64,000 nt of DNA from Demequina zhanjiangensis (GTDB taxonomy: Bacteria; Actinomycetota; Actinomycetes; Actinomycetales; Demequinaceae). A program made the position numbers and the translations under genes. Positions 33,895-41,571 of this stretch are shown here, in pieces; position 1 is the first letter of the stretch, and each line of letters begins with the position of its first letter. Below the pieces are notes generated by a model that did no database searches, was not told the origin of the DNA, and was given only the letters and a program-made list of their open reading frames with translations. The DNA is taken from the NCBI RefSeq assembly GCF_030418315.1, contig NZ_JAUHPV010000006.1, positions 62,001 through 126,000 on the forward strand, read 5' to 3'.

Positions 33895-34830
33895 ATGCCC
33901 GCGTACGACCTCCACGATCGACTCGTCGTGGGAGTGGCGTCGAGCGCGCTGTTCGATCTCACGGAGTCCGACGCCTACTTCAGGGCGCACGGGCAGGCCG
34001 CGTATGCGGAATACCAGGAGCGTCACATCGACGACCTGCTGGAGCCCGGGCCTGCGATGCCGTTCATCGCGCGCCTGCTGCAGCTCAACGACCTGCGGCC
34101 CGGCGACCCGGTGGTCGAGGTGATCGTGCTGTCCCGCAACGACGCGACGACGGGCCTGCGGGTGATGCGGTCGATCGAGCGGTACGGGCTGTCGGTGACG
34201 CGTGCGTTCTTCACGCAGGGCGGTTCGCCGCTGGATTACATCCCGGCGCTGGGCATGAGCCTGTTCCTCACGCAGAACCGGGACGACGTCCTGGCTGCGG
34301 TCCGTGCGGGCAGCCCGGCGGGTCACGTGCTTCCGAGCACGGCGGCGTACGAGCTGGACGACAAGGGCTTGCGAATCGCGTTCGACTTCGACGCAGTGCT
34401 CGCGACCGATGAGTCGGAGCGCGTGTTCCAGTCCGCCGGCATCGAGCGGTTCGTGGAGCACGAGGTGGCCAAGCGGGACGTGGCGCACGCGCCGGGCCTG
34501 CTGAAGCCGCTCGTGTCCGACCTCAACCGGATCCAGCAGCTCGAGAAGGACCGTCAGCGCGAGGACCCCAGCTACGAGCCGCGCGTCCGCATCGCGCTCG
34601 TGACGGCCCGCGCCGCGCCCGCACATGAGCGCGCGGTGAACTCCCTCAAGGAGTGGGGGATCACGGTCAACGACGCGTTCTTCCTGGGTGGGATCGAGAA
34701 GGCGAAGGTGCTCGAGGTCATGCGCCCGCACCTGTTCTTCGACGACCAGCACGGGCACCTGAGCGGCGCGCTCGAGCATGTGGCTGGCGTCCACGTGCCG
34801 TACGGCGTCGCGAACGAGACGCTGTTCTGA
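33895..34830 (+). CDS. 5'-nucleotidase, cN-I-like (PF06189)
   Basis: A 311-aa cytosolic nucleotidase expected to dephosphorylate nucleoside monophosphates. Recognisable blocks are VVGVASSALFDL near the N-terminus, VEVIVLSRNDATTGLRVMRSIERYGL, RAFFTQGGSPLDY, FDFDAVLATDESE and the late HAD-like PHLFFDDQHGH. Length and motif order fit the family. The start ATG has AAGGGGACC upstream. It stands 127 bp after the helicase on the same strand. Confidence 0.85.
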   Translation: MPAYDLHDRLVVGVASSALFDLTESDAYFRAHGQAAYAEYQERHIDDLLEPGPAMPFIARLLQLNDLRPGDPVVEVIVLSRNDATTGLRVMRSIERYGLSVTRAFFTQGGSPLDYIPALGMSLFLTQNRDDVLAAVRAGSPAGHVLPSTAAYELDDKGLRIAFDFDAVLATDESERVFQSAGIERFVEHEVAKRDVAHAPGLLKPLVSDLNRIQQLEKDRQREDPSYEPRVRIALVTARAAPAHERAVNSLKEWGITVNDAFFLGGIEKAKVLEVMRPHLFFDDQHGHLSGALEHVAGVHVPYGVANETLF

Positions 34831-34955
34831 CCGCGCGGCGCTGAGGCGGGCGAGGGCGGCTGCGCGCCCGGACGTCGCCCCCGCACCGCCCTGGCGCTCA
34901 CCCTGCCAATGCGCGCCCCGCCGCCCGCCCGCGCCCTCCGTTCTCGCTTGTGAGG

Positions 34956-34985
34956 TTGACACCTGCATCCCAACCCCAACAAGAT
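34956..34985 (+). promoter_or_regulatory. Candidate promoter of the second surface-protein gene
   Basis: TTGACA at 34956-34961 is followed after 18 bases by CAAGAT (34980-34985). The rest of the 244-bp gap 34831-35074 is Pro-codon-like GC-rich sequence with no gene. Confidence 0.4.
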
Positions 34986-35074
34986 ACTGACCGGTACGCA
35001 AGTACGTGCCGAGAGTGTCGTCCCCGCTGCGTCGTTCGCGTGCGTCCGGGGTTCTATGAGGGGGAACTTCTGCC

Positions 35075-37651
35075 ATGCGCCCATTGACCGCCACCCATCC
35101 GCGCACGCTGATGCATGCACTTCTGGTGCTGCTGCTCGCGCTGGCCATGCTCGCGATGCCGGTGCACGCGCACGCGGCCAGCGACGAGTTCGCCGCCAAC
35201 GAGGTGGGGCTCGACGACGGCTACGTGACGCTCACCTGGACCGGCTGGGAGCTTTCGACTGACGGCGGGAGCATCGGTGAGCTCGACCCAGGGGATGTGC
35301 TGACCTACTCGTTCGAGGTCGCCATGGTCGATCCGAACGCTTCGCCGGTCACCAGTCTGATGATGCAGAGGGATCCGTTCAGCGCCGCGATCCTCTCCGC
35401 CTCGGGCACTGAGTCCGCACCCCTGGTCGGCTCCGGCGTCACCTACCAGGGCTCCATCGATCTGCCTGTGGACGAGATGATGATCACGACCGCAGGCGAG
35501 GGCCCGTACAACGCCCTTCTCCTGCTGACCTACCGCGTGGCGACGGACACCGATGTCGCGTCAGGCCTCTGGCGCCTGGTGGACTACGGGACGCTGGAGG
35601 GTCCTGCGGAGCGCCCCACGTACGACGGTGTGATCCGCGTCTCGAATGTGGCTCAGCTCGACGAGCGCGAGGGCGTGGTCGGTGACGGCCTCGCCGCTCC
35701 CGGTGACCGCGTCCGCTACGAGATCCGTTCACTCGGGGGCACCGGCGACTTCCTCCGCTTCGGCTCGATCGACCCTGCCACCGGCGTCGACGTGTACTAC
35801 GAGCGGGGCGGTCCCAACTCAGTGCGCGTCTACGCGGACGAGGCGATGGCTCATCTGCTCTACACCGAGTGGCGCACCGTGACGGAGGCGGACCTGGTCG
35901 CGGGCGCGGTGGTGCGCGAGCCGTGGGAGGTCGACACGGTCTTGATGCGGGAGTCGGGCGGGCTGCCGGTTCAGAGCTCGCGCACGATCGAGTTCGCGCC
36001 TGTGGCCACCGAGGCGGGCAGCATCGCGCTCGGCGACCTTCAGCTCACTGCCACCGTGGTCGACGCGTCGGGAGTCCCCGTCGACCCGGCCGACGCTGAG
36101 CCAGGCGACTTCCTCCGCTACGGCATCGACCACACCAACGCAGGCGACGTCACTCTGAACTACCGCGAGATCACGGTGACTGACAGCGCCGGCCCGGTGC
36201 TGACGGACGTGGACGACGCGCTAGGCCAGGCTGCGGGCGGTGGCCTCGGAGGCGCGGCCGCCTTCTCGAGCGCTGACGCGTACGCCCACGTGCGGCCGCT
36301 CACCGAGGACGACCTGGCGCGGGGCTACGTGCAGGCGGAGGCGTCGGTGGCCGTGGGGTTCGACGCGACTCACCTGGCCGATCCCGCAACCGCACAGGCG
36401 CTGATCGCCTTCGCTGAGCTCACGCCGGAGGCCACCTGGACGGTGGACGGCGAGCTCGTGGATTCGAACGGTGACGGCGTCGGCCAGGCGGGGGAGCAGG
36501 TCCAGCTCACCTACGCGCTCGCGAACGACCCGGCGTCGCTGCAGGCGGTGACTGTCGCCTCGGTCGACGAATCGGGGGACATCGCGCCTCTCGGCACTGG
36601 CGCCGACGGCCGCGCCCTGGCGATCGGCGAGGCGGCGCAGTGGAGTCGCACCGTGACGATCACGCCTGCCATGGAAGCTGCCGGCAGCCTCGACTACGCG
36701 ACGACGGCGCACCTCGTCGGCGCTGTGGACGGGCTCTCGTATCCGGTGGGCGCCGCCGCGGTGGAGATGCCGGAGATCGGCGAGTACGTGGCGCCGACGC
36801 TCGACTTCGCCGTGACGGCCGACTTCGTGGACGCCGATGGCGACGGGTCGCCGAGCATCGGTGAGACCGCGACCTTCCTGGCGACGCTTCAGAACATCGG
36901 CGGCCACGCGCTGCGCGACATCGTGCTGGCCGACGCTACGACGTCCGATCTGGCGGGGATCCTGCCCGGCGACGTCGCTCTCGCGCCCGACGGCGTGCTC
37001 ACGTGGACGGTGCAGCATCGGCTCACTGCCGAGGACTTCGCGCGAGGCTCCGTGACGTACGGCGCCGTGCTCGATGCACGGGGGATGGCTCAGGCGGCTG
37101 CGTCGGCCACCCTCTCGGGCGTCTCCTTCGCGGCCTTTGAGGAGGACCTGCTGCCTGAGCTCGAGGGCGTCATCGTGCTGTGCATGGACGGGGAGCCCGT
37201 CACGGAGCTCGCACGCGGCGAGGGCTTCGGCGTGAGCCTCGACGAGTGCGGGGCTCCCGTCGGCCAGGGCGCGACCGCCTACCTCTTCTCCACGCCGGTC
37301 CGGCTGGGGGATGCTGCGCTCACCCTCACCGTCCCGCAGGCGACGGAGCCGGGCGCGCACAGGGTCGCCGTGTACGGGTTCGACGGTCGGCTCGTCGGCT
37401 GGGCTCCGCTCACTGTGCTTGGCCCGGTGGACGACTCGGGCGAGCTGGGCACCGGCGGTTCCTCGTCCGAGGACGGGGCCGCCTCCGGTGAGGGGACGAG
37501 CGACGGCACCGCTGCCTCGGAGGGGGCCCTCGCCTCCACCGGAGTCCAGGAGAGCGTCCTCGCGACGTGGGCAGTGGCAGCCGCCTGTGTGCTCGCGGGC
37601 GCGTCGGTCCTGGTGCTCCGGCGGCGACGTCAGGCAGCGGTGCCGAAGTAG
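35075..37651 (+). CDS. Large LAXTG-anchored surface protein, paralogue of the 27890 gene
   Basis: An 858-aa exported protein. The signal peptide covers residues 1-35 (LLVLLLALAMLAMPVHAHAAS). Several Ig-like DUF11 modules follow, each with a GDxLRY or GETATF strand, and Asp-rich loops such as DADGDGSPSIGET that could bind calcium. The end is LASTG, a hydrophobic helix and RRRRQ, a class E sortase signal. The module around SIGETATF...DFARGS and the domain FEEDLLPELEGVIVLC...GRLVGW align with the 27890 protein, showing duplication. An acidic Ser/Gly linker precedes the anchor. The last 22 bases overlap the convergent small membrane gene. Confidence 0.82.
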   Translation: MRPLTATHPRTLMHALLVLLLALAMLAMPVHAHAASDEFAANEVGLDDGYVTLTWTGWELSTDGGSIGELDPGDVLTYSFEVAMVDPNASPVTSLMMQRDPFSAAILSASGTESAPLVGSGVTYQGSIDLPVDEMMITTAGEGPYNALLLLTYRVATDTDVASGLWRLVDYGTLEGPAERPTYDGVIRVSNVAQLDEREGVVGDGLAAPGDRVRYEIRSLGGTGDFLRFGSIDPATGVDVYYERGGPNSVRVYADEAMAHLLYTEWRTVTEADLVAGAVVREPWEVDTVLMRESGGLPVQSSRTIEFAPVATEAGSIALGDLQLTATVVDASGVPVDPADAEPGDFLRYGIDHTNAGDVTLNYREITVTDSAGPVLTDVDDALGQAAGGGLGGAAAFSSADAYAHVRPLTEDDLARGYVQAEASVAVGFDATHLADPATAQALIAFAELTPEATWTVDGELVDSNGDGVGQAGEQVQLTYALANDPASLQAVTVASVDESGDIAPLGTGADGRALAIGEAAQWSRTVTITPAMEAAGSLDYATTAHLVGAVDGLSYPVGAAAVEMPEIGEYVAPTLDFAVTADFVDADGDGSPSIGETATFLATLQNIGGHALRDIVLADATTSDLAGILPGDVALAPDGVLTWTVQHRLTAEDFARGSVTYGAVLDARGMAQAAASATLSGVSFAAFEEDLLPELEGVIVLCMDGEPVTELARGEGFGVSLDECGAPVGQGATAYLFSTPVRLGDAALTLTVPQATEPGAHRVAVYGFDGRLVGWAPLTVLGPVDDSGELGTGGSSSEDGAASGEGTSDGTAASEGALASTGVQESVLATWAVAAACVLAGASVLVLRRRRQAAVPK

Positions 37652-37872
37652 GAGACCGAGCTGGGATGCTCGCGGGAGAGGCGCCGGGAGCGCCTCGCGA
37701 AGGGGAGGGTCGCGAGCATCCCGAGCACGGCGGCGAGTGCGCGACCGACGGCACGGAACGGTGCGGTGAGGAGGAGCACTATCGCTCCCACCGCCGCGAC
37801 GATGTTCAGCACCCCGAAGAGGATCGCGGGGCGCGGCGGATACGGACTGGTGGGCACGGCGGCACTGTTCAT
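37630..37872 (-). CDS. Small two-helix membrane protein
   Basis: An 80-aa protein with a Pro-rich N-terminus, one or two hydrophobic helices (about residues 16-37 and 45-58) and a basic cluster ARRSRRLSREH. GGAGGGAA upstream of the ATG at 37872 is a good ribosome site. Its stop lies inside the end of the 35075 gene, a 22-bp tail-to-tail overlap. No family recognised. Confidence 0.6.
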   Translation of the reverse strand: MNSAAVPTSPYPPRPAILFGVLNIVAAVGAIVLLLTAPFRAVGRALAAVLGMLATLPFARRSRRLSREHPSSVSYFGTAA

Positions 37873-38026
37873 GTTCCCTCCCCAGGGCGCAGTGGTCTGC
37901 CGATCTCAGCATCTGCCGGAGCGGTAAACCGTCGGTAAACGACCTCGTTGCCGTACCGTGAGGCGCATCGGCCCGTGTCGTCGCGCCCCGGCGGCGTCCA
38001 CGGCGGCCGCGCTGTCGGGAGGTCTC

Positions 38027-39310
38027 ATGGATGCGGTCGGATGGCGGACCTTCCTGAGGCGTCTTCCTGAGCGGATCTGGTTCCGCCTGGCGCTCGTGAC
38101 GGCGCTCGCGCTCCTGCTGGTCGCGGTCGCGTGGGGCTTTGCGGATCTGCTCCCGGATGCGTTCGCGATCGACTTCGGGCAGGGCGCGGTCTCGGGGATC
38201 CTGCAGATCCTTGCCACGTCGATGCTGGCGGTGACGACGTTCTCGCTCACCGCGATGATCTCGGCGTATGCGGCGGCGGCGCGCGGCACGACGCCGCGCG
38301 CGACCCAGCTGCTGATCTCCGACCCGACCTCTCAGAACGCGCTGTCCACGTTCCTGGGGACGTTCGTGTTCGCGATCGTGGGCCTGGTCGCGTTGAGCGC
38401 GAACGGTTTCGGCGAGAAGGGCCGCACCGTCCTGTTCCTGGGCACGCTGATCGTGATCGCGGTGGTTGTGGGGACGCTGCTGCGCTGGATCCACCACCTC
38501 ACCAGGTTCGGGAGGGTGCCTGACGTCATCGACCGCGTGGAGAACGCCGCGACCGACACGATGCGTGACTATGCGCGCGAACCTCACCTCGGTGGCGTCG
38601 CCCCTGTCGCGGTGCCCGACGGTGCGCTCACCGTGCGTGCGGAGGCGGCCGGGTATGTGACGGGCGTGGACGTGGCGGCGCTCGAGGCCGCGGCCGACGC
38701 GGTGGGCGTCTCCATCCACGTGGACGCCTTGCCGGGGTCGTTCGTCGGTCGCGGGAGCGCGCTCGCCAGGGTGTCAGGCGCGCAGTCGGTGCGTCGCGAC
38801 GGCTCCGACGACGCCGAGAGCCTGCGGGACCAGGTGTGTGCGGCGTTCCTCATCGAGAAGCATCGGACCTATGAGCAGGATCCGCGGCTGGGCCTGGTGG
38901 CGCTCGCGGAGATCGGGTCGCGTGCCCTCTCGCCGTCCACCAACGATCCCGGGACCGCGGTGGAGGTGCTGGGGGCGATCGAGCGTGTGCTCACCGAGCT
39001 GCTCGTCGGTGAACCGGTGGACGAGCCGAGGTTCCGGCGCGTGCACGTCCCTGCGGTAGTGCTCGACGATCTGCTCGAGGACGCCTTCCGGCCGCTCGCG
39101 CGCGACGGGGCGCCGCTGGTCGAGGTGGGCCTGAGGATCCAGAAGGTGCTCGGTCATCTGGTGGAGATCGCGCCGAGCGCTGAGGACCGTGACGCGCTGA
39201 TGGGCATGTGCGCCCGTGCGGCGGAGCGTTCGGTGGCGGGCCTGGACAATGGGGCTGATGTGCGGGCCGTGCAGGCCGCGGCCGACGAGGTGTTCCGGCT
39301 GGGCGCGTAG
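38027..39310 (+). CDS. DUF2254 membrane protein
   Basis: About 427 aa. The N-terminal membrane region has four helices (residues 15-160) and carries the DUF2254 hallmark LATSMLAVTTFSLTAMISAYAAAARGTTPRATQLLI. A soluble C-terminal domain includes SPSTNDPGTAVEVLGAIE. Function of the family is unknown. The ATG at 38027 follows GGGAGG; an upstream frame open to 37958 lacks a ribosome site. Confidence 0.85.
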   Translation: MDAVGWRTFLRRLPERIWFRLALVTALALLLVAVAWGFADLLPDAFAIDFGQGAVSGILQILATSMLAVTTFSLTAMISAYAAAARGTTPRATQLLISDPTSQNALSTFLGTFVFAIVGLVALSANGFGEKGRTVLFLGTLIVIAVVVGTLLRWIHHLTRFGRVPDVIDRVENAATDTMRDYAREPHLGGVAPVAVPDGALTVRAEAAGYVTGVDVAALEAAADAVGVSIHVDALPGSFVGRGSALARVSGAQSVRRDGSDDAESLRDQVCAAFLIEKHRTYEQDPRLGLVALAEIGSRALSPSTNDPGTAVEVLGAIERVLTELLVGEPVDEPRFRRVHVPAVVLDDLLEDAFRPLARDGAPLVEVGLRIQKVLGHLVEIAPSAEDRDALMGMCARAAERSVAGLDNGADVRAVQAAADEVFRLGA

Positions 39311-39348
39311 CCCGCCAGTTCCTTACGCGCGCGCGTCGGCGTCCGATA

Positions 39349-39382
39349 GGCATTCCACAGTCTCAGTCCTGAGAGGAATGCC
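39349..39382 (+). promoter_or_regulatory. 5'-UTR hairpin that sequesters the ribosome site of the GGDEF gene
   Basis: GGCATTCC (39349-39356) pairs with GGAATGCC (39375-39382), and an inner TCTCAG/CTGAGA helix stacks in between. The 3' arm contains GAGAGGA, the Shine-Dalgarno for the ATG at 39386. Folding would hide it. Confidence 0.6.
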
Positions 39383-39385
39383 AGC

Positions 39386-40912
39386 ATGACGGTGCGACGC
39401 GCGGTGGAGAGTGTGCGCGCCTCCGCGCGCAGGGTGGCTCTCACCCGCCCTGGCGGCGCTTTCGGAAGCGCGGGGCGCGGCATCTGCACGCTCGCGGTGC
39501 TCTCGAGCCTTGTCGTGCTGCCCGATCTGCTGCGCCAGGGAACAGTTTCGCTGCTGGTCGGCTCTGCCGGGCTCGTGCTCGTGCTGGTCGCGGCGCTCGG
39601 CCTGCGCCGACGCTGGCTTCCCGAGCCTGCGGCTGACCTGCTGGATGCCGCTGGCTTCGTGATGCTGACCACCGCGCTCACCCTGCCCTGGGAGGCTCCT
39701 CTGGCGATGTCCACCTCCCTGTGGCATCGCTCGCTCGGCGGCTCCCGCGTCGGCGTCGCCGTGCGCACTCTGCTCTATACCGGCGTGCTCCTGGTCGCGG
39801 ACTATGCCCGGGCCGACGCCGTCACGTGGATCGACTCGATTCCCGCGTTGAGTGCCGTGCCGGTGTGGGTGGCGATGGGGGTGACCTCCCGTCGGCTGGG
39901 GCTCATGCTCAAGGAGCACGACGCGATCGCGGCGGTGTCGTCGATCGAGGTGCGGTTCGGAGCCTCCATGGTCGGCGAGTTGGACGAGGACGAGCTTCAG
40001 TCCCGGGAGCAGGCGCATTGGCGTGCCTTGGCGGCCGAGGTGCCGCACCTGCTGGTGGTGCAGGTGGAGCGCCTGGAGGGGCGCTGGGTGGCGACGGACA
40101 GCGTGCCGGAGGCGAGGGACGGCCAGTGCGTGATGCTCGAGTCCTGGCGACCCGAGGTCAGTCCTGACGTGTCGGCGATCGACGGCGACCCGTCGGTGTT
40201 CGAGGTTGAGGGTCGTCGTTGGCGCGAGGTGCCGCTCGCTGACCCGTCGCCGGTGCGCCGCCTTCTGGTGGGCATGTCGCCGGACGTCTCCGAACGGCAT
40301 GCGAGGGCGGTTGTCGTCGCGATCGCGCGGTCGGAGCTGATCGTCCAGCATGCGCGCGACCATCTGGAGATCCGCAGGCTCGCACGCACGGACCAGCTCA
40401 CCGGGCTTGCCAGCAGGCTCGCGTTCTTCGAGGCGCTGCACGAGCATGAGGGCTCGGAGGAGCGCGTGAGCGTGATGTTCTTCGACCTCGACCGCTTCAA
40501 GGAGGTCAATGACGCCTGGGGGCACGACGCCGGCGACGAGGTCCTCCGTGCGGCCGCGCATCGCATTCGCGAGGCCTGCGGCGAGGCGGTGCAGTGTGCG
40601 CGGCTCGGCGGGGATGAGTTCGCGGCGCTGTTCGTCGGCGCTGACGACGAGCGGCTCGAGACGGTCACGGACATGGTTGCCGCGCTCCTCAAGGCTCCGA
40701 TCGCAACGCAGCGGGGCATCGCGTCGGTGGGGGTGAGCTGCGGCTATGCGTCCACGTCCGACGGCGAGGTGCTCGCGCTGCTGCCGTCGGCCGATGCGCG
40801 CATGTACTCCATGAAGGGGGTGCGCGGCGGGCTGCGCTCGCTCAGGCACGAGGAGTCTGCCGGAGCGCCTCAGGCGGGCGAGGCGGTGCCGCCGCCAAGC
40901 GCCTTGGGGTGA
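39386..40912 (+). CDS. Membrane diguanylate cyclase (GGDEF)
   Basis: A 508-aa protein making cyclic di-GMP from GTP. The N-terminal half has about five hydrophobic helices (residues 30-170), then a cytosolic linker region (residues 180-330). The catalytic GGDEF domain follows (residues 345-480): RTDQLTGLASRLAFFE, FFDLDRFKEVNDAWGHDAGDEVL, and the intact active-site loop LGGDEFAAL near residue 408. The RxxD inhibitory site is absent, with Gly and Val at those places, so product feedback is unlikely. Translation may be gated by the hairpin at 39349-39382. The last 43 bp overlap a convergent small gene. Confidence 0.9.
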   Translation: MTVRRAVESVRASARRVALTRPGGAFGSAGRGICTLAVLSSLVVLPDLLRQGTVSLLVGSAGLVLVLVAALGLRRRWLPEPAADLLDAAGFVMLTTALTLPWEAPLAMSTSLWHRSLGGSRVGVAVRTLLYTGVLLVADYARADAVTWIDSIPALSAVPVWVAMGVTSRRLGLMLKEHDAIAAVSSIEVRFGASMVGELDEDELQSREQAHWRALAAEVPHLLVVQVERLEGRWVATDSVPEARDGQCVMLESWRPEVSPDVSAIDGDPSVFEVEGRRWREVPLADPSPVRRLLVGMSPDVSERHARAVVVAIARSELIVQHARDHLEIRRLARTDQLTGLASRLAFFEALHEHEGSEERVSVMFFDLDRFKEVNDAWGHDAGDEVLRAAAHRIREACGEAVQCARLGGDEFAALFVGADDERLETVTDMVAALLKAPIATQRGIASVGVSCGYASTSDGEVLALLPSADARMYSMKGVRGGLRSLRHEESAGAPQAGEAVPPPSALG

Positions 40913-41130
40913 CTCCAGGCGCGCACGCGGTCGAGCACGAGACGGCCGGCCTTGGTGAGGCGGTCCAGCAGCTCCGACTGGCGCGGCGAGGTGCTCACTC
41001 CGCCGGCGGTGCGGCGGTGGTGGTCGTCGCGCTCAGCCTGGAAGCCGTAGGCGAGCATCGCCACGAGCGCGTAGTTCGGGTCGGCGGGGACGGTGCGGGT
41101 GCGGACGAAGCCGTCGTCTGACAGGTACAT
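40870..41130 (-). CDS. Small protein, twin of the 41167 gene (TetR regulon)
   Basis: An 86-aa soluble protein opening MYLSDDGFVRTRTVPADPNYAL, then LAYGFQAERDDHHRRT and a basic C-terminal half. The opening aligns with its upstream neighbour in the pattern M-aromatic...DD...RT...DP-x-aromatic-AL...A-x-x-F, so the pair arose by duplication. A GAGAG element followed by AGTCCCC precedes the ATG. It is the second gene of a short operon driven from the operator promoter at 41461. Its end overlaps the GGDEF gene on the other strand. Function unknown. Confidence 0.65.
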   Translation of the reverse strand: MYLSDDGFVRTRTVPADPNYALVAMLAYGFQAERDDHHRRTAGGVSTSPRQSELLDRLTKAGRLVLDRVRAWSHPKALGGGTASPA

Positions 41131-41166
41131 GATGGGGACTCTCTCGTCGTGCGGTGGTGGTCGGGA

Positions 41167-41415
41167 TCAGGCCGGGAACGGGGTGCCGCTGAAGCGGTCG
41201 GGGCGTGAGGTGCGCAGGTGGCTCCAGGCGTGGCGGAGCGATGCGCTCCAGCGCTGGAAGGGCGCGGGGCGGAAGCGGGTGCCGCGGGACTCCCTCCGCT
41301 GCTCGCGCCTGTCGAGCCGGTCCTCGAAGGCCTGGGCCCACATCAGCGGAAGCGCGAAATGCGGGTCCGGTGCCGGCGTGCGGGACGGTGCTGCGTCGTC
41401 GGGGTAGGTGAACAT
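41167..41415 (-). CDS. Small protein, first of a twin pair (TetR regulon)
   Basis: An 82-aa protein opening MFTYPDDAAPSRTPAPDPHFAL, then MWAQAFEDRLDRREQRRES, and Arg/Ser/Pro-rich afterwards. AGGAGTCCCCGCC before the ATG is the same leader as that of the hydrolase-glycosyltransferase gene upstream. It has its own promoter at 41488-41516 with a perfect 20-bp palindrome at the start point, matched by the operator in front of the TetR gene. Role unknown; probably an accessory of the TetR-controlled response. Confidence 0.65.
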   Translation of the reverse strand: MFTYPDDAAPSRTPAPDPHFALPLMWAQAFEDRLDRREQRRESRGTRFRPAPFQRWSASLRHAWSHLRTSRPDRFSGTPFPA

Positions 41416-41460
41416 GGCGGGGACTCCTGTTCGTTTCGGGACGACGTCTCTGTCGCCCTT

Positions 41461-41516
41461 GTTCGGTCGATCGACCGAACTTGTTCCAGCATGCGACTGA
41501 GATGGTGATCCGTCAA
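41461..41516 (-). promoter_or_regulatory. Promoter and perfect-palindrome operator of the twin-gene operon
   Basis: Read on the minus strand: TTGACG (41511-41516), 17-base spacer, CATGCT (41488-41493), then 7 bases to GTTCGGTCGATCGACCGAAC (41461-41480), a perfect 20-bp palindrome. A repressor there would block initiation. The same layout precedes the TetR gene. Confidence 0.75.
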
Positions 41517-41571
41517 CAGGGGCGGGAAAGTCGACGTGCTAGCAGGGGGCTTCTCGCGTCATCCGAGGCGG

